DNA of 64,000 nt. Source: Cyprinodon diabolis. Taxonomy: Eukaryota > Chordata > Actinopteri > Cyprinodontiformes > Cyprinodontidae. The position numbers were made by a program, and so were the translations under genes. Where the stretch lies: positions 22,614,611 to 22,678,610 of the forward strand of contig CM060081.1 in assembly GCA_030533445.1 (NCBI GenBank), written 5' to 3'. Shown here one piece after another: positions 36,201 through 48,700 of this stretch; within the stretch, counting starts at the first letter, position 1; every line of letters starts with the position of its first letter. Under the pieces are notes generated by a model, which was not told where the DNA came from, did not search any database, and saw only the letters and a list, made by a program, of their open reading frames with translations.

Positions 36201-39200
36201 GGGGGAAGGCATGTGGCAAAGGTCCACAGGTCGGATTCCAACCCTTGTTGGCCACCCCGAGGACTGAGGCCTCCATACATGGGTCAGAGCCACAGCTGAA
36301 ACAAACTGTTCAACATAGAATATGGTTTGATGCATATTTGAGACAATAGGCATCAAGGGTTTAAATCTAATCCATTTTAATTTGAAGAAAAATACATAGT
36401 TTACAGGGTTCCTACACACTTCAAAATACGCCATTTTACAGGAAACTATATAAAGTATAAACACAATAGGTTTACTATGTATATATAGTAAATTGTTTCC
36501 AAATGACCAATAAAAGGTCCTCAGACTTGCCCAAAACCCTGGATTCAACTGCAGTGGGTTCCTAGGATCTACTCACAGGGATTAGCACCATCAGCAACAA
36601 TGAGCATTCGTAGCGAAGCCAAGCTGATATCTCTCTGGTCCCGATGAGCCATCATGGCCCAATGCAGATCCCGGCACTTCACCAAAGCTACACGAGCTGC
36701 AGAAGAACAATAACAAATACATCATGCAGGGCTTTATACAATGTGACACAAGCTGAAAAATGGAAGTAAATTACCTTTATTCACATGGACCCTCTGCACC
36801 CAGGATAGAGGACAAGCTTTCATCACAGCATATGGAACACTGATGGTGTGTATCCTGTTCATGACAGCCTGTGGAAAAAAAAACAAATCTGTAGTTTAGT
36901 TGAGATAAAGGGAACCTATAAGATGGAATTTCATACTTATTTAGTTTTACCTTTTATTTAAAAAATTGAGAATATCTGTTTCCTTTATTATTTTTCTTTT
37001 ACATTTTATCCTTTTTCTGTAATCTAACTGATCACCATTGAATTTCGTTTAATTTAATCTTAAGATTCCGTAGGATAAAAATCTATTCTGCAAAGTTTAA
37101 CTGGTTCAGAACGACACCGCTAAAGTAAACTATGTTGTAATGTAGAATTTGTGGCTGTATATTTCTGGAATAAAACCCTTTATAGACTTTTAGTTTATCT
37201 GATTTTAAAGCTCAATTGAACAATGATGAGTTCTTTCTTTATGGAACAGTTTGGTCAACCGTTTTATTTGTGCTTTAGAAAAAGAAAACTTTATATGAAT
37301 GTGGAAGATTTTTGGAATTTTGTTTAAAAAAAAAAAAGGACGTGTGCAAGGTGGGCATTTTAAAGAGGTCAAAAATGAACACATTTCTTATTTTACTTCC
37401 TTCAGGTTTGACCAATATTTTGGTAAAGGGCTCCAGATGTTATCAGAAGAATACGTTCGCTAATCTCTTATTTAAGTTTAGTCTATTCAGAACGGCAAAT
37501 ACTTACAGTTAGAACACCATGCCATAAGCCCATATCCTTCTTGAAGTCCAGAACATTTACCAAGGTTTCGCCTTAAAGCAGAAATATAAACGTTAAGCCT
37601 TCTGCTGTTCTTATCAGGATGTGTTTTATGATGGGATCATAATTCACTCACCCTCGCAGTAATTGCAGGCCTGGGTCAGTGCCTGGCAATGGGTCAGCAT
37701 GGCCACTTTAGAGACGGCAACACCAACCACTGTCCCTTCTTTACTGGCCTTATACTATAAAAAAATGGAGCATAAACTGCTAAAAGAAAGTGTAAACAAG
37801 ACCTTAATTATGTAAAAAATAATTCTGAATTTTGATTAGATGCACCATCAGGACCAAAAATGGAATAATAACAGGAAGCAAACACAGATTTTTTACCTCG
37901 ATGTAGGCTGGGTCAGTGTTTGCTGTGGGGATGTGCGGCTGCCAGTCTTTGGACGGCTTGGTCAGGTATTTAGAGTCAGTTATCACCCACTTCATTCGAG
38001 GCCATCCTGGCAGAGAATGCCATAAGATATACAGTGGGGCAAAAAAGTATTTAGTCAGCCACCAATAGTGCAAGTTCTCCCACTTAAAAAGATGAGAGAG
38101 GCCGGTAATTTTCATCATAGATATACCTCAACTATGAGAGACAAAATGAGAAAAAAAATCCAGAAAATCACATTGTCTGATTTTTTAAGAATTTATTTGC
38201 AAAATATGGTGGAAAATAAGTATTTGGTCAATAACAAAAGTTCATCTCAATACTTTGTTATATACCCTTTGTTGGCAATGACAGAGATCAAACGTTTTCT
38301 GTAAGTCTTCACAAGGTTTTCACACACTGTTGCTGGTATTTTGGCCCATTCCTCCATGCAGATCTCCTCTAGAGCAGTGATGTTCTGGGGCTGTCGCTGG
38401 GCAACATGGACTTTCAACTCCCTCCAAAGATTTTCTATGGGGTTGAGATCTGGGACTGGCTAGGCCACTCCAGGACCTTGAAATGCTTCTTACGAAGCCA
38501 CTCCTTCGTTACCCGGGCGGTGTGTTTGGGATCATTGTCATGCTGAAAGACCCAGCCACGTTTCATCTTCAATGCCCTTGCTGATGGAAGGAGGTTTTCA
38601 CTCAAAATTTGACGATACATGGCCCCATTCATTCTTTCCTTCACACGGATCAGTCGTCCTGGTCCCTTAGCAGAAAAACAGCCCCAAAGCATGATGTTTC
38701 CACCCCCATGCTTCACTGTAGGTATGGTGTTCTTTGGATGCAACTCAGCATTCTCTCTCCTCCAAACACGACGAGTAGAGTTTTGACCAAAAAGTTCTAT
38801 TTGGGTTTCATCTGACCATATGATATTCTCCCAGTCATCGTCTGGATCATCCAAATGCTCTCTAGCAAACTTGAGACGGGCCTTGACATGTACTGGCTTA
38901 AGCAGGGGGACACGTCTGGCACTGCAGGATTTGAGTCCCTGGCGGCGTAGTGTGTTACTGATGGTAGCCTTTGTTACTTTGGTCCCAGCTCTCTGCAGGT
39001 CATTCACTAGGTCCCCCCGTGTGGTTCTGGGATTTTTACTCACCGTTCTTGTGATCATTTTGACCCCACGGGGTGAGATCTTGCGTGGAGCCCCAGATTG
39101 AGGAAGATTATCAGTGGTCTTGTATGTTTTCCATTTTCTAATAATTGATCCCACAGTTGATTTCTTCACACCAAGCTGTTTACCTATTGCAGATTCAGAC

Positions 39201-39651
39201 TTCCCAGCCTGGTGCAGGTCTATAATTTTGTTTCGGGTGTCCTTTGACAGCTCTCTAGTTTTGGCCATGGTGGAGTTTAGAGTGTGACTGTTTGAGGTTG
39301 TGGACAGGTGTCTTTTATACTGATAACGGGTTCAAACAGGTGCCATTAATGAAGGTAACGAGTGGAGGACAGAGGAGCCTCTTACAGAAGAAGTTACAGG
39401 TCTGTGAGAGCCAGGAATCTTGCTTGTTTGTAATTGACCAAATACTTATTTTCCACCATATTTTGCAAATAAATTCTTTAAAAATCAGACAATGTGAGTT
39501 TCTGGAATTTTTTTCTCATTTTGTCTCTCATAGTTGAGGTATATCTATGATGAAAATTACCGGCCTCTCTCATCTTTTTAAGTGGGAGAACTTGCACTGT
39601 TGGTGGCTGACTAAATACTTTTTTGCCCCACTGTATATATATACATATACA

Positions 39652-39721
<70 letters not shown>

Positions 39722-42700
39722 GCGCATATGAACGTATGAACATAAACTTATTACTATTCTCCATACTTATTTCCTGATTATTGTAAGTATCTCATGATGA
39801 AAGCATCTACTGGAGCTTTTAAAGTTAGTTTTTCAAAAATGTTGTATTCAATCAGGCACTAACCATGGCGTGCCTAAGCAGCATTGGTCAAACAAGCCCT
39901 GAACCAGTTTAAAAAAATAGAAGCTAGAAAGAAGAGCAGAAAATAGTTTTATGGTCTTTTTAAAGGATGTCTTATATTGTATCTGCCACAACTTGGATGC
40001 AATAACAATGTACCAATCCTAACTAGAGAGCTAAATTTGTTATGTTTTAGGTTACCCCTACCTAAAATAGCTTCATTTTGAATGCAGGTGTACATTGTTA
40101 AAGCATTATTTTAATAAACAGCTAAAGAAAACCTTTTACCTTTTAAGAGAGTTTGATTCAATTGAATAAAAAAAAATTTATTGACCCCAAATGAAATTTT
40201 TAACGTTGTAATTTGTTTTTTTTTTCAACAAGTTGATCGATATCTTGATAAGGATCTTACGTAGCAGTTTGTAGGAGGGGATCACTGAAAATGCACAATG
40301 GGGTTAAATTAACCCATTGGTCCATTTAGACTTAGACCCAACTTTATTTATCCCTTGAGATTACTCCTTCAGGGAAATTCTGGTTCCATTAGCTTATATA
40401 GAGTACAAAGGGCAGGGTTAAAGCAAGAAGCCATTAAAGATAAAACTACAAAAGACAATATAAAAAGAGAGTATATAATACAAAAGAGCATAAAAAAAAG
40501 GTATAATGTCCTGGAATATGTTTCCTTTAGATATGAAAATATCTGAACAATAAAGAGTTAAGGAAAGATTACACAGTAGTTGACTTGGATTATTGCACTT
40601 GTACTGCAGAGATATACTAACCCTATAAATAAGAAAAAAAAATATACAGACCACACAGCACTGGCATGTGTTATTGCACAGTGACAGAGAAGAATATTGC
40701 ACATGAGTGGCAATAGGTAATGTTTTGCACAAGATGTCCCTTGTCCCTCTTCCTATCACATGTATTGCCCTTATGAGTTGTTTTAACACCTATATAGTTG
40801 TAACTGCTGCCAATTCATTTCTAAAAGTGTATTAGTCCATATTCCAGACAGTTTGCATACCTTTGAATTGCATTATTTCACCAGTGGGGGTCTTGGGCAG
40901 ACCTTTCAAGCAGATCTCACTGGTCAGAGCCAGTCCAACTCCGCAGCTGCCGAGCAAGAAGCCCACCTGGCTGATACCAGCATCCTGAAAAGACAGAACA
41001 GAAATGAAAATCCTAGTTAGTTACCAAACATACCTCTAAAGGCTCCTGTTTATGTGATTGGCTTCATACCTTGCGAGACAGAGGTACCTCAATGGGTACA
41101 GGTATTACTTCAGCCAGGAGGCAGCCGTAGAAGGCTACCCAGAACATGCCAGGGTCGCTGTTTGGGTACACCAGGGCCACCTACAGAGACAGTTACTTTC
41201 CCATTAGAATCACGTTAAGTCCAGTCATTTACTTAATGTACTAAATCTGGAGTTAAGAGCTGCTTTGATTGAAACGTCTTGTAGTTTGGTCAAAAGAAAA
41301 AAAGAAAAAAAATCCGTGGTTGGTTTTCTTTTTCTAACACACTTACTGCTTAATAGAGCTTAACATACTCATAAAAAAGGATTGAATAACTGATGATACC
41401 TGATTTTAAACCGCTTATACAAGTAAAGATCTGGATGTTGTGGCGTTCCTTTGCTGCCAGCACTGTTCTGTATCTATCTTCTCATTAACTCTGACTGGCT
41501 TTCCTGTTCTTGTTTAAAAGCATGTCCACAGCGTAATAACTGAACTTTACTGATCTCACACTGGAAAAATTTACCTCTGCATTTAACCCATCCACTTGGG
41601 GAGCAGAGGGCTGCCATTGGTTAAGGGTCTTGCTCAGAGACCCAGAGTGGCAGTCTGTGGGAGTGGAGTTTGAACTCAGAACCGGGTTCCAAGCTCTATG
41701 CCCTAACCACTAGGCCGCCGCTCCCCCTTTAGATTGATGCTGCCATTATCAGGGAATGGTAAATTGAAGGTGTTTTGCAATGCTCATTTTTCTTCACACA
41801 TATTGCTTAGCATGTAGGTTGAAATAAATCATTTAGGTCTTGAATGAACAAAGCACCATCTTCCACATATTAGCAAGTGCATCATTGTGAATTGGATTCA
41901 AATCTTATACTATTATATTTTGGTTCTGTTTTTCTGTTTTTATTAATTTATTTTCAAAATACATTGTTTTTCCTTAACTTTATTTGTATAATACATGTGT
42001 TTAGGCTTTAAAGACAGAATTTCCCCAGTGTTGGGCAATGAAAGGCTATTTTAATCTCTGCTCTCTCAAACAGAGCCACTTTTCCAAAAGGGACTAATCC
42101 TTTTAACCGATCCTCTTACCTCGAACCTCAGTTAGTTTAACACTTTTGGGCTTTAAATAGGGGGCATCTGTAGACAACTACTTGCTCTACTTTTAACTTG
42201 TGGGCATCAGAGTAATTGGGGTTGAATGCTAAAGAAATCTCGAAATCATAAATTCTATTTAGCAGAAGCTAAATGTATGCTTTTCAGGTGGAAATATAAA
42301 TTCTTTTCACATTTAGCTGTCACTGGATTTTAATGTGCTTTCTGTGCATGTGGCAAGTTAGTAAAAACGTGCCTGAACATCGCCATAATAACTGGAGGAT
42401 TCTGGGTATAAATTAAGTCTACAGCACATTTTTTCCCCCTATCAAATTCCTGTACTGAAAATCATCTTCAGTGTCTGTATGCATGCTGCCTCACTCTGTC
42501 TCCAGGTTTGAGGATTTGCTCGTTCTTGGTGCCCAGCTTGTTCAGGAGGGTGTACGCCAACTTCACACTGCGACTCCACAGCTTCCCTAACACACGGAGA
42601 CGTGCGGGTGGGGAGAAGGCAACACGTTACTACAGCCAGGACAATATGATACTAGAGAAGTTTCTTCTTTTTTTAACTACTTGAATCACAAAACCTCAAA

Positions 42701-45700
42701 CTTTGGACTTCCAGGCAGATTAATTAACCGCTCACCATAAGTCAGGGTATAGAGAGCCTTGCCCGTTATGTCCAAAGCAGTAAGAGCAGGGCTCTTTCCC
42801 AGAGTTGCCCCCCAGCGAGCCAGCGCCGCCTGCAGAGCCGGTGGCCAGTTGCTGACCACTCCCAGAGGCTCCCCTTTAACTGGGATGATCTGACGCCCCT
42901 CTGGCCTGGGTGTGTTTGGGTCCGGCTGGGGTACTGTGACAAACAAAGGAATCAGAGATCTTTTGGATAATTCACAGATTGATGAGTCTCTGGAGTATGG
43001 CATCAATGTAAAGCCAAGTGTATATATATCAGCCTGCAGAACCACCCCCCAAAATATATTTATCAGTGCATCGATTTAGTGCAAGTAATATCATCAGACA
43101 TGCCACTAAGTGACATTACATCCCTCCATCCATCCCTCCATCCATCCATCCATCCATCCATCCATCCATCCATCCATCCATCCATCCATCCATCCATCCA
43201 TCCATCCATCCATCCATCATGCTTATCCCAAGCAGGTTCGCGAGGAGTGCTGGTGCTTATCTCTGTCTACGGGTGAGAGGCGAGGTACGTCACATCCAAT
43301 CAGTGATTAAACAGAATTTCATGACTTCAATCATAAGTAAATTAACAAAATTATATTGTTTTTAATATCTTAATATTACTGTTGTATTTATTAGCAATAG
43401 AATATTCAACAAAACTGGTATCATGAAGAAACTTGGTGGAAAATATTTTTAAAAGTTGTAAGAAAGAAGCTTTAGAAGGTAAATTAGAATGAAAGAAAAG
43501 CTAGTGCACACCAAAGTTTAAATATAAAAGCACCTCTTCAAAAATTAATTCTTTATAATGACTGTGACTGTGATAAAATAAAATGTGATGAGAAAGAAGA
43601 GCGTTTGTTGGGCTTTCCTTATAAGGTGGAAGGTTTTCTTAGTCCCAGAGAGATCAGATGAAATGTGAATGCAAGGCAAATTTTTACTTTTTTAGGTTTT
43701 CTAGTAAAGTACTGTGCTTATAACAGATCAATAGATGATTATTTATATTTAATAAATAATTATGACAATGCACGAATAAACATTTCAATGTGTTAACTAA
43801 AATAGTTTTCACTGGCTTGAAAAAGTTTTCATACCTCTTGGGCTTTTTTTTTTTTTTATATTGATTTATGTTGCAGCCACAAATCTGTGGTGTTCAGTGC
43901 TTCCACCTTTACTTTTTCCACATCAAATCGTTTAAAATAACACAATATTATTAGCAGTACTTGGAAAGTCAACCATACAATATAACTAGTTACTTCCCAA
44001 AAAAAGATTCTGATCTAGTAACTCAGTTACTGTTCAATCAAAGCATCTATTTACTGGCCAAAGTAACTATGTAGTTACATTTTATCATCTAAAATGTCGA
44101 AGAATTTAGATAACTTAGCTATTTTTGAATAATAATAGTGACTTAATGGTCATTTAGATACAACTAGAGGTTTATTTATGGAATAGAAGGTGTTTGTTAT
44201 TAAATGATTAACTCAATAATCAATTAAAGCGTCTACATATCTGAAAACATTGAAAACTAATCTGCCCTATTTTGGTGTGTGTGGTTTGACAAGTCATTTG
44301 CAATACAATTATGTGGATGTGATCATATTTTTTAATATAATAAAAAAAAATGTTTTAGAATGTTGTATTTGTGCACATCGACAGCCTTCAATTGGCTATA
44401 AAATAGGTATGAACCTGAAAAAGAATGCCTTTCAAGCAACTTTTTTTTAAACAAATAAGATATAATTTTCAACAGGATTAAACAGACGTTACACTATTCC
44501 AGAAAAAAGATAAACAAGCAGGACTATATTATCCCAGTACTTTTCACATGAAAATGTACAAATAAAATCTATATAAACCTGAGAAAGTTAAATAAAGGCA
44601 GCAGCTGTCAGTCAGTGGAGCTTCTTTAAATTACAGCCTCTAAGCAACAATTATAAAGTCTTTGTTTCCGCACATAATGAGCAAATCACACCAAACGTTT
44701 AGACTTTGGTTTGCTGCAGAAATGTTGTCATTGAATCAGTAGCTCTGTGCCATCCTCTCAAGGCAGACCAGATTTACACTTTGCTGTCACATGTGCTCAC
44801 ACACGGAAACCATAGTGATTAATTATAAACTTGGAGTAACAAATCTGTTTAACGAGCCACCATACCTTCAACAATCTCCTCAGAGTCATCAGTGAAGAAC
44901 TCGCTGAGTGGGGGTCTCTTAGGCCTCTTCAGGGTGTTTAGCAGCTGTTGGATCTTTGTGGAAACTCTGCTGCTCACAGGAACTCCTAAAGGATGGTAAA
45001 GATGGCAACACAATATAGGGATAATTTAGTCATGTTTTAATTCATTTCAAGCTTTTAGTGTTTGATCTTTCACTCATTAAAAACTAAGATTTTAGGGTAA
45101 TGAAAAGCAGCAGCTCTAGGTGGGTGTCATCAATACCGGGAAAGCACAAAGAGATCTGGGAGAAAGGTCGGGGGCCACACATGAGGATTCCTGTTTTTGT
45201 GCGGATACTTTTGTTGGATTACCTTCTATGATCATCCAGTACAAACGACAGGGATAGTGAGGGTTCACCAGGAAACAAATGGGGAAAAAAAAGGCAGTGG
45301 ATTTTATACATGAAAATTTTCCTTACTCTGAATATTACCTCTCGCTGTTAGCCACCAAAATAAAAAGACAGGGTAGAGAAGATCAGAGAGAAAAAGCATT
45401 AAATCGTATTTTTTTCATGTAAAAGCTAAAAAAAGTTAACAGTTTTTTGATTAAAGACAAATATTAAAGCAAAAACTCTGAGAAATTATGACGTTATGCT
45501 AAAGGGTTGTTACCGTCAGCAGTCTCCATCATGCTGGAGCGGCTATGTCCCCGGTTTATTCCTCGCACGGTGTTGGACGGCAGATCAACACGCGGGCCTC
45601 TGGACAGGGGGGCCACAGCTGTCACATCTGGAGGAGGGTCACGGTTTTCAGAGGAAGCTTTAAAGAAATCAACGTGCACACAATCATTTTAGTTTTCCCT

Positions 45701-48700
45701 AGAATGGAGCACAAACTATTTAGACTAGACTGACTAGAATACATCGTCCAATCCTATAGGTGCCCTCGTACCAGATTGGAGTTATTTTGTTGTGTAAAAG
45801 TTGGACTCACTTTTTTCTTAAGCTTGTCATAAAATAACACCAGATTCATCACCTCACATGTAGCAGTGCTCTTAAATGCCTCATGCTTTACAAAAGTATT
45901 CACACCTCTTAAAAACTTCCCACATTGCAAGTAATAAAGAAACTGTTGTCTAATACGTATTGATCAGTGAGTCCATCATCAGCCCAATTTTTCCTTTTTA
46001 TGGGTTTTATTTGGATTTATAAGAAAGCTCAATGCAAAGCTGGGAATCGGGGGTGGGGGGGGAAGTATTTGTTGTTTTCTAGCTTTTTATGAATAAAATT
46101 TGTGGCGTACCCCACATTCAAATATACTGGGTTAGGGACAAAAATGCCTATAAAACCAATTTGATTAAAGCTTTCTATAGAGTCAAGACTTTTTTGTAAG
46201 TTCATGTATGTCTACTTTGCATTAATTATAAGCATATAGTTTATAGTTTATTCTGCTTCTGTAAACATAAAATTGTTTACTTTCATCTCAACATTTTTAA
46301 AAAAGCTGCATTTGACTATCACATAAGTTGTAGTTTCCTTATGGAATATTTTAGAACTTGTTAAATGTCTATCACTTTACACAACCAGCAGTTTTTATCA
46401 CTGTTCTCAGGATTATTCTTGTTGATGATGTGTGAGTCTGTTACACCCTAATATTACCTGCCCGCCGCGTCTCAGAACAAATGTTTTCCCAAGTAGTTTA
46501 TCTAATTAGGACAGTTTCTCTGTCCGGCTAAATAGTTATAATCATCATTATGCACGTGGCATAGATTTGGGAATGGAATGAGAGCAGAATCCTTGATCTA
46601 AGAACAAAGTGTAATTTTTTGGTAAGGCTGGAGCCATGGATGTCTCCTCATTTACTGATTTGATGATGTAATGATGTGGCATACCGGAGTTGTATAAAAT
46701 GCTTCTCAGCCCCGATGTGAGCAGGGTTAGTAAGCGCTGCCTTCTGTAACTCTAAAAAACTTCTCTGTTTAAGATTACAATATATGTCAAAATCTGTTCT
46801 CCTGTCTCATGGTTATTTAATACATATTATATTATGAAGTGTTATTTAAAGACTTCAAGAGTTTATACAATATCAATATGAACATATGTTGTTTTTGTCA
46901 TGATTGGTTTTAATTCAAACCCACATGCAGAACACAACGGAGGCTGGGTAAAAGTTTAACAGAGTTTATTTAAGATTGTTGACACAAAGACATGAACATG
47001 GTCAGGAACTGGTCCGGGTTGGGTTCACTGAAGTCTGCAGAGATGGATAGTTTGATTAGCTGGGCAGACAGATGATCAATGAGTCCTTTAAGATAATTCT
47101 GAGTCTACCTTGACGGAGTCCAGGCTTCTCTTGTGAGAGAGGGAACCGTTGGGTCCAGAGACTGTTGGTTCAGCAGAGTACACAAGCAGCTGCAGCATCT
47201 AGCTTCTGACTTTGAATGGCAGACCTTGATCAGAGTTTCCAGCTCTCCACAGAGAGCAGCAGGGGATATCCAAATAGGAATCTTCAGGTTTGGCTCACCA
47301 GGGCTGGAAGGCAGGTTAAGCTCACCCAGAGCTTCAGGCTTGAGACAGGTTCCCTGTGAGCAAAGACAGAGGAGGGTTAGAATCAGTTTTCTCACTTAGA
47401 GACAACTTAGATTCTTTCAGGTAACGGAGGCTCGGGTTGCTAACCAAACTAAGGTCAACACTGCGGCGTTGAAGGAAGGTCTGGCAGCTGCTTATGTAGG
47501 GAAGGTCTCCTGATGAGTAGATGAGCTTCAGGTGTGCTGGAGGGCTCCAGCCCAGGAGACCCACGGCGCACTCTGCTGGTGGAAGGTGGTACATCCCCAG
47601 ATCCCAACAGTAACCCAGTCCCTAAAAGAAAACAAAAAGCAGAAGAGGATCCTCGGCGCCCTCTGGTGGGCAATCCTCAGGATCCCAATAGAGCCCCCCC
47701 CCTCAAGGGCGGATTCCAGACGCCCTCAAAACAGTCCATAAAAAAAAAAGCAAACAAAAGAAACAACCCACCCAGGGCAGGCGGAGGGGGCACTAGGGCA
47801 AGGAGGGCCAGAAACAACAAAAATAGGGTCCAAAAAACAAACCCACCCAGGGTGGACGGAGGGGGAAACAGGCCAGGAGGGCAAAAAACAAAAACTGAGT
47901 CCAGAACAAAAAACAATCCACTTAAGGTGGATGAAAGCAAAAGAAATCCCAGACAATTTCTGATTTCTTAGGCAGAGTCTCAGGTGGCCGGCCGTGGGAC
48001 CGGCAGCGGGACAGAGTCTCAGGTGGCCGGCCGTGGGACCGGCAGTGGGGCAGAGTCTCAGGTGGCCGGAGGCGTGGCAGAAGTTCTGGAGGTCGGCGGT
48101 TGGGACGGAGGCGAGGCCGATTCTCAGGGGGCCTGCCGTTGGGCCGGAGGCCAGGCAGATGTTCAGGAGGCCTGCCGTTGGGCTGGAGGCAAGGCAGATG
48201 TTCAGGAGGCCTGTCGCGAGGCTGGAGACGAAGCAGCGTCTTAGGAGGAACACCGCGGGGCTGGAGACAAAGCAGCGTCTTAGGAGGAACACCACGGGGC
48301 TGGAGACGAAGCAGCGTCTTAGGGGGACCACCGCCGGGCCAGAAGCATGGCAGAGGTTCTGGAGGCCGGCCAAGGGTCCGGCAACGGAGCAGAGTCTTAG
48401 ATGGCCAGCTGCGGGCTCGGAGGCGAAACTGACGCTCTGGGGGTCTGCCGCGGGGCCGAAGGTGAAGCTGACGCTCTGGGGGCCGGCCACGGGACCGGAG
48501 GCGAAGCTGAGGCTCTGGGGTTCTGCCGCGGGGCCGGAGGCGAAGCTGACGATCAGGAGCTCGACCGCGGGGCCGGAGGCGAAGCAGCTTCTCAGGAGGA
48601 TGACGCCCCAATTTCAGTAGGTAGCCCCATGGGGTACCCCGTCCCCTCTTCAGCGGCTCTGGAACAGGCTCAGAGGAGACCGCCGACTGCGGCTCCTGGA

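Noticed and set aside
39478..39777. ORFs with YIYIYI repeats on both strands
   Set aside because: Translation of the (TA)n microsatellite next to Tc1 copy 2.
5865..41740. tRNA genes suggested by A/B-box-like sequences in several repeats
   Set aside because: The boxes sit in SINE bodies with shared non-tRNA sequence and no foldable cloverleaf or anticodon arm that I could recognise.
43079..43310. ORFs with IHPSIHPS repeats
   Set aside because: Translation of the (ATCC)n microsatellite; no start context and no flanking coding sequence.
45200..45240. Possible small dip2b exon (donor-like GTAATCC after ATGATCATAGAAG)
   Set aside because: Exons 45657-45514 and 44985-44866 join perfectly in phase to the conserved [11 protein letters not shown], so no exon is needed here.
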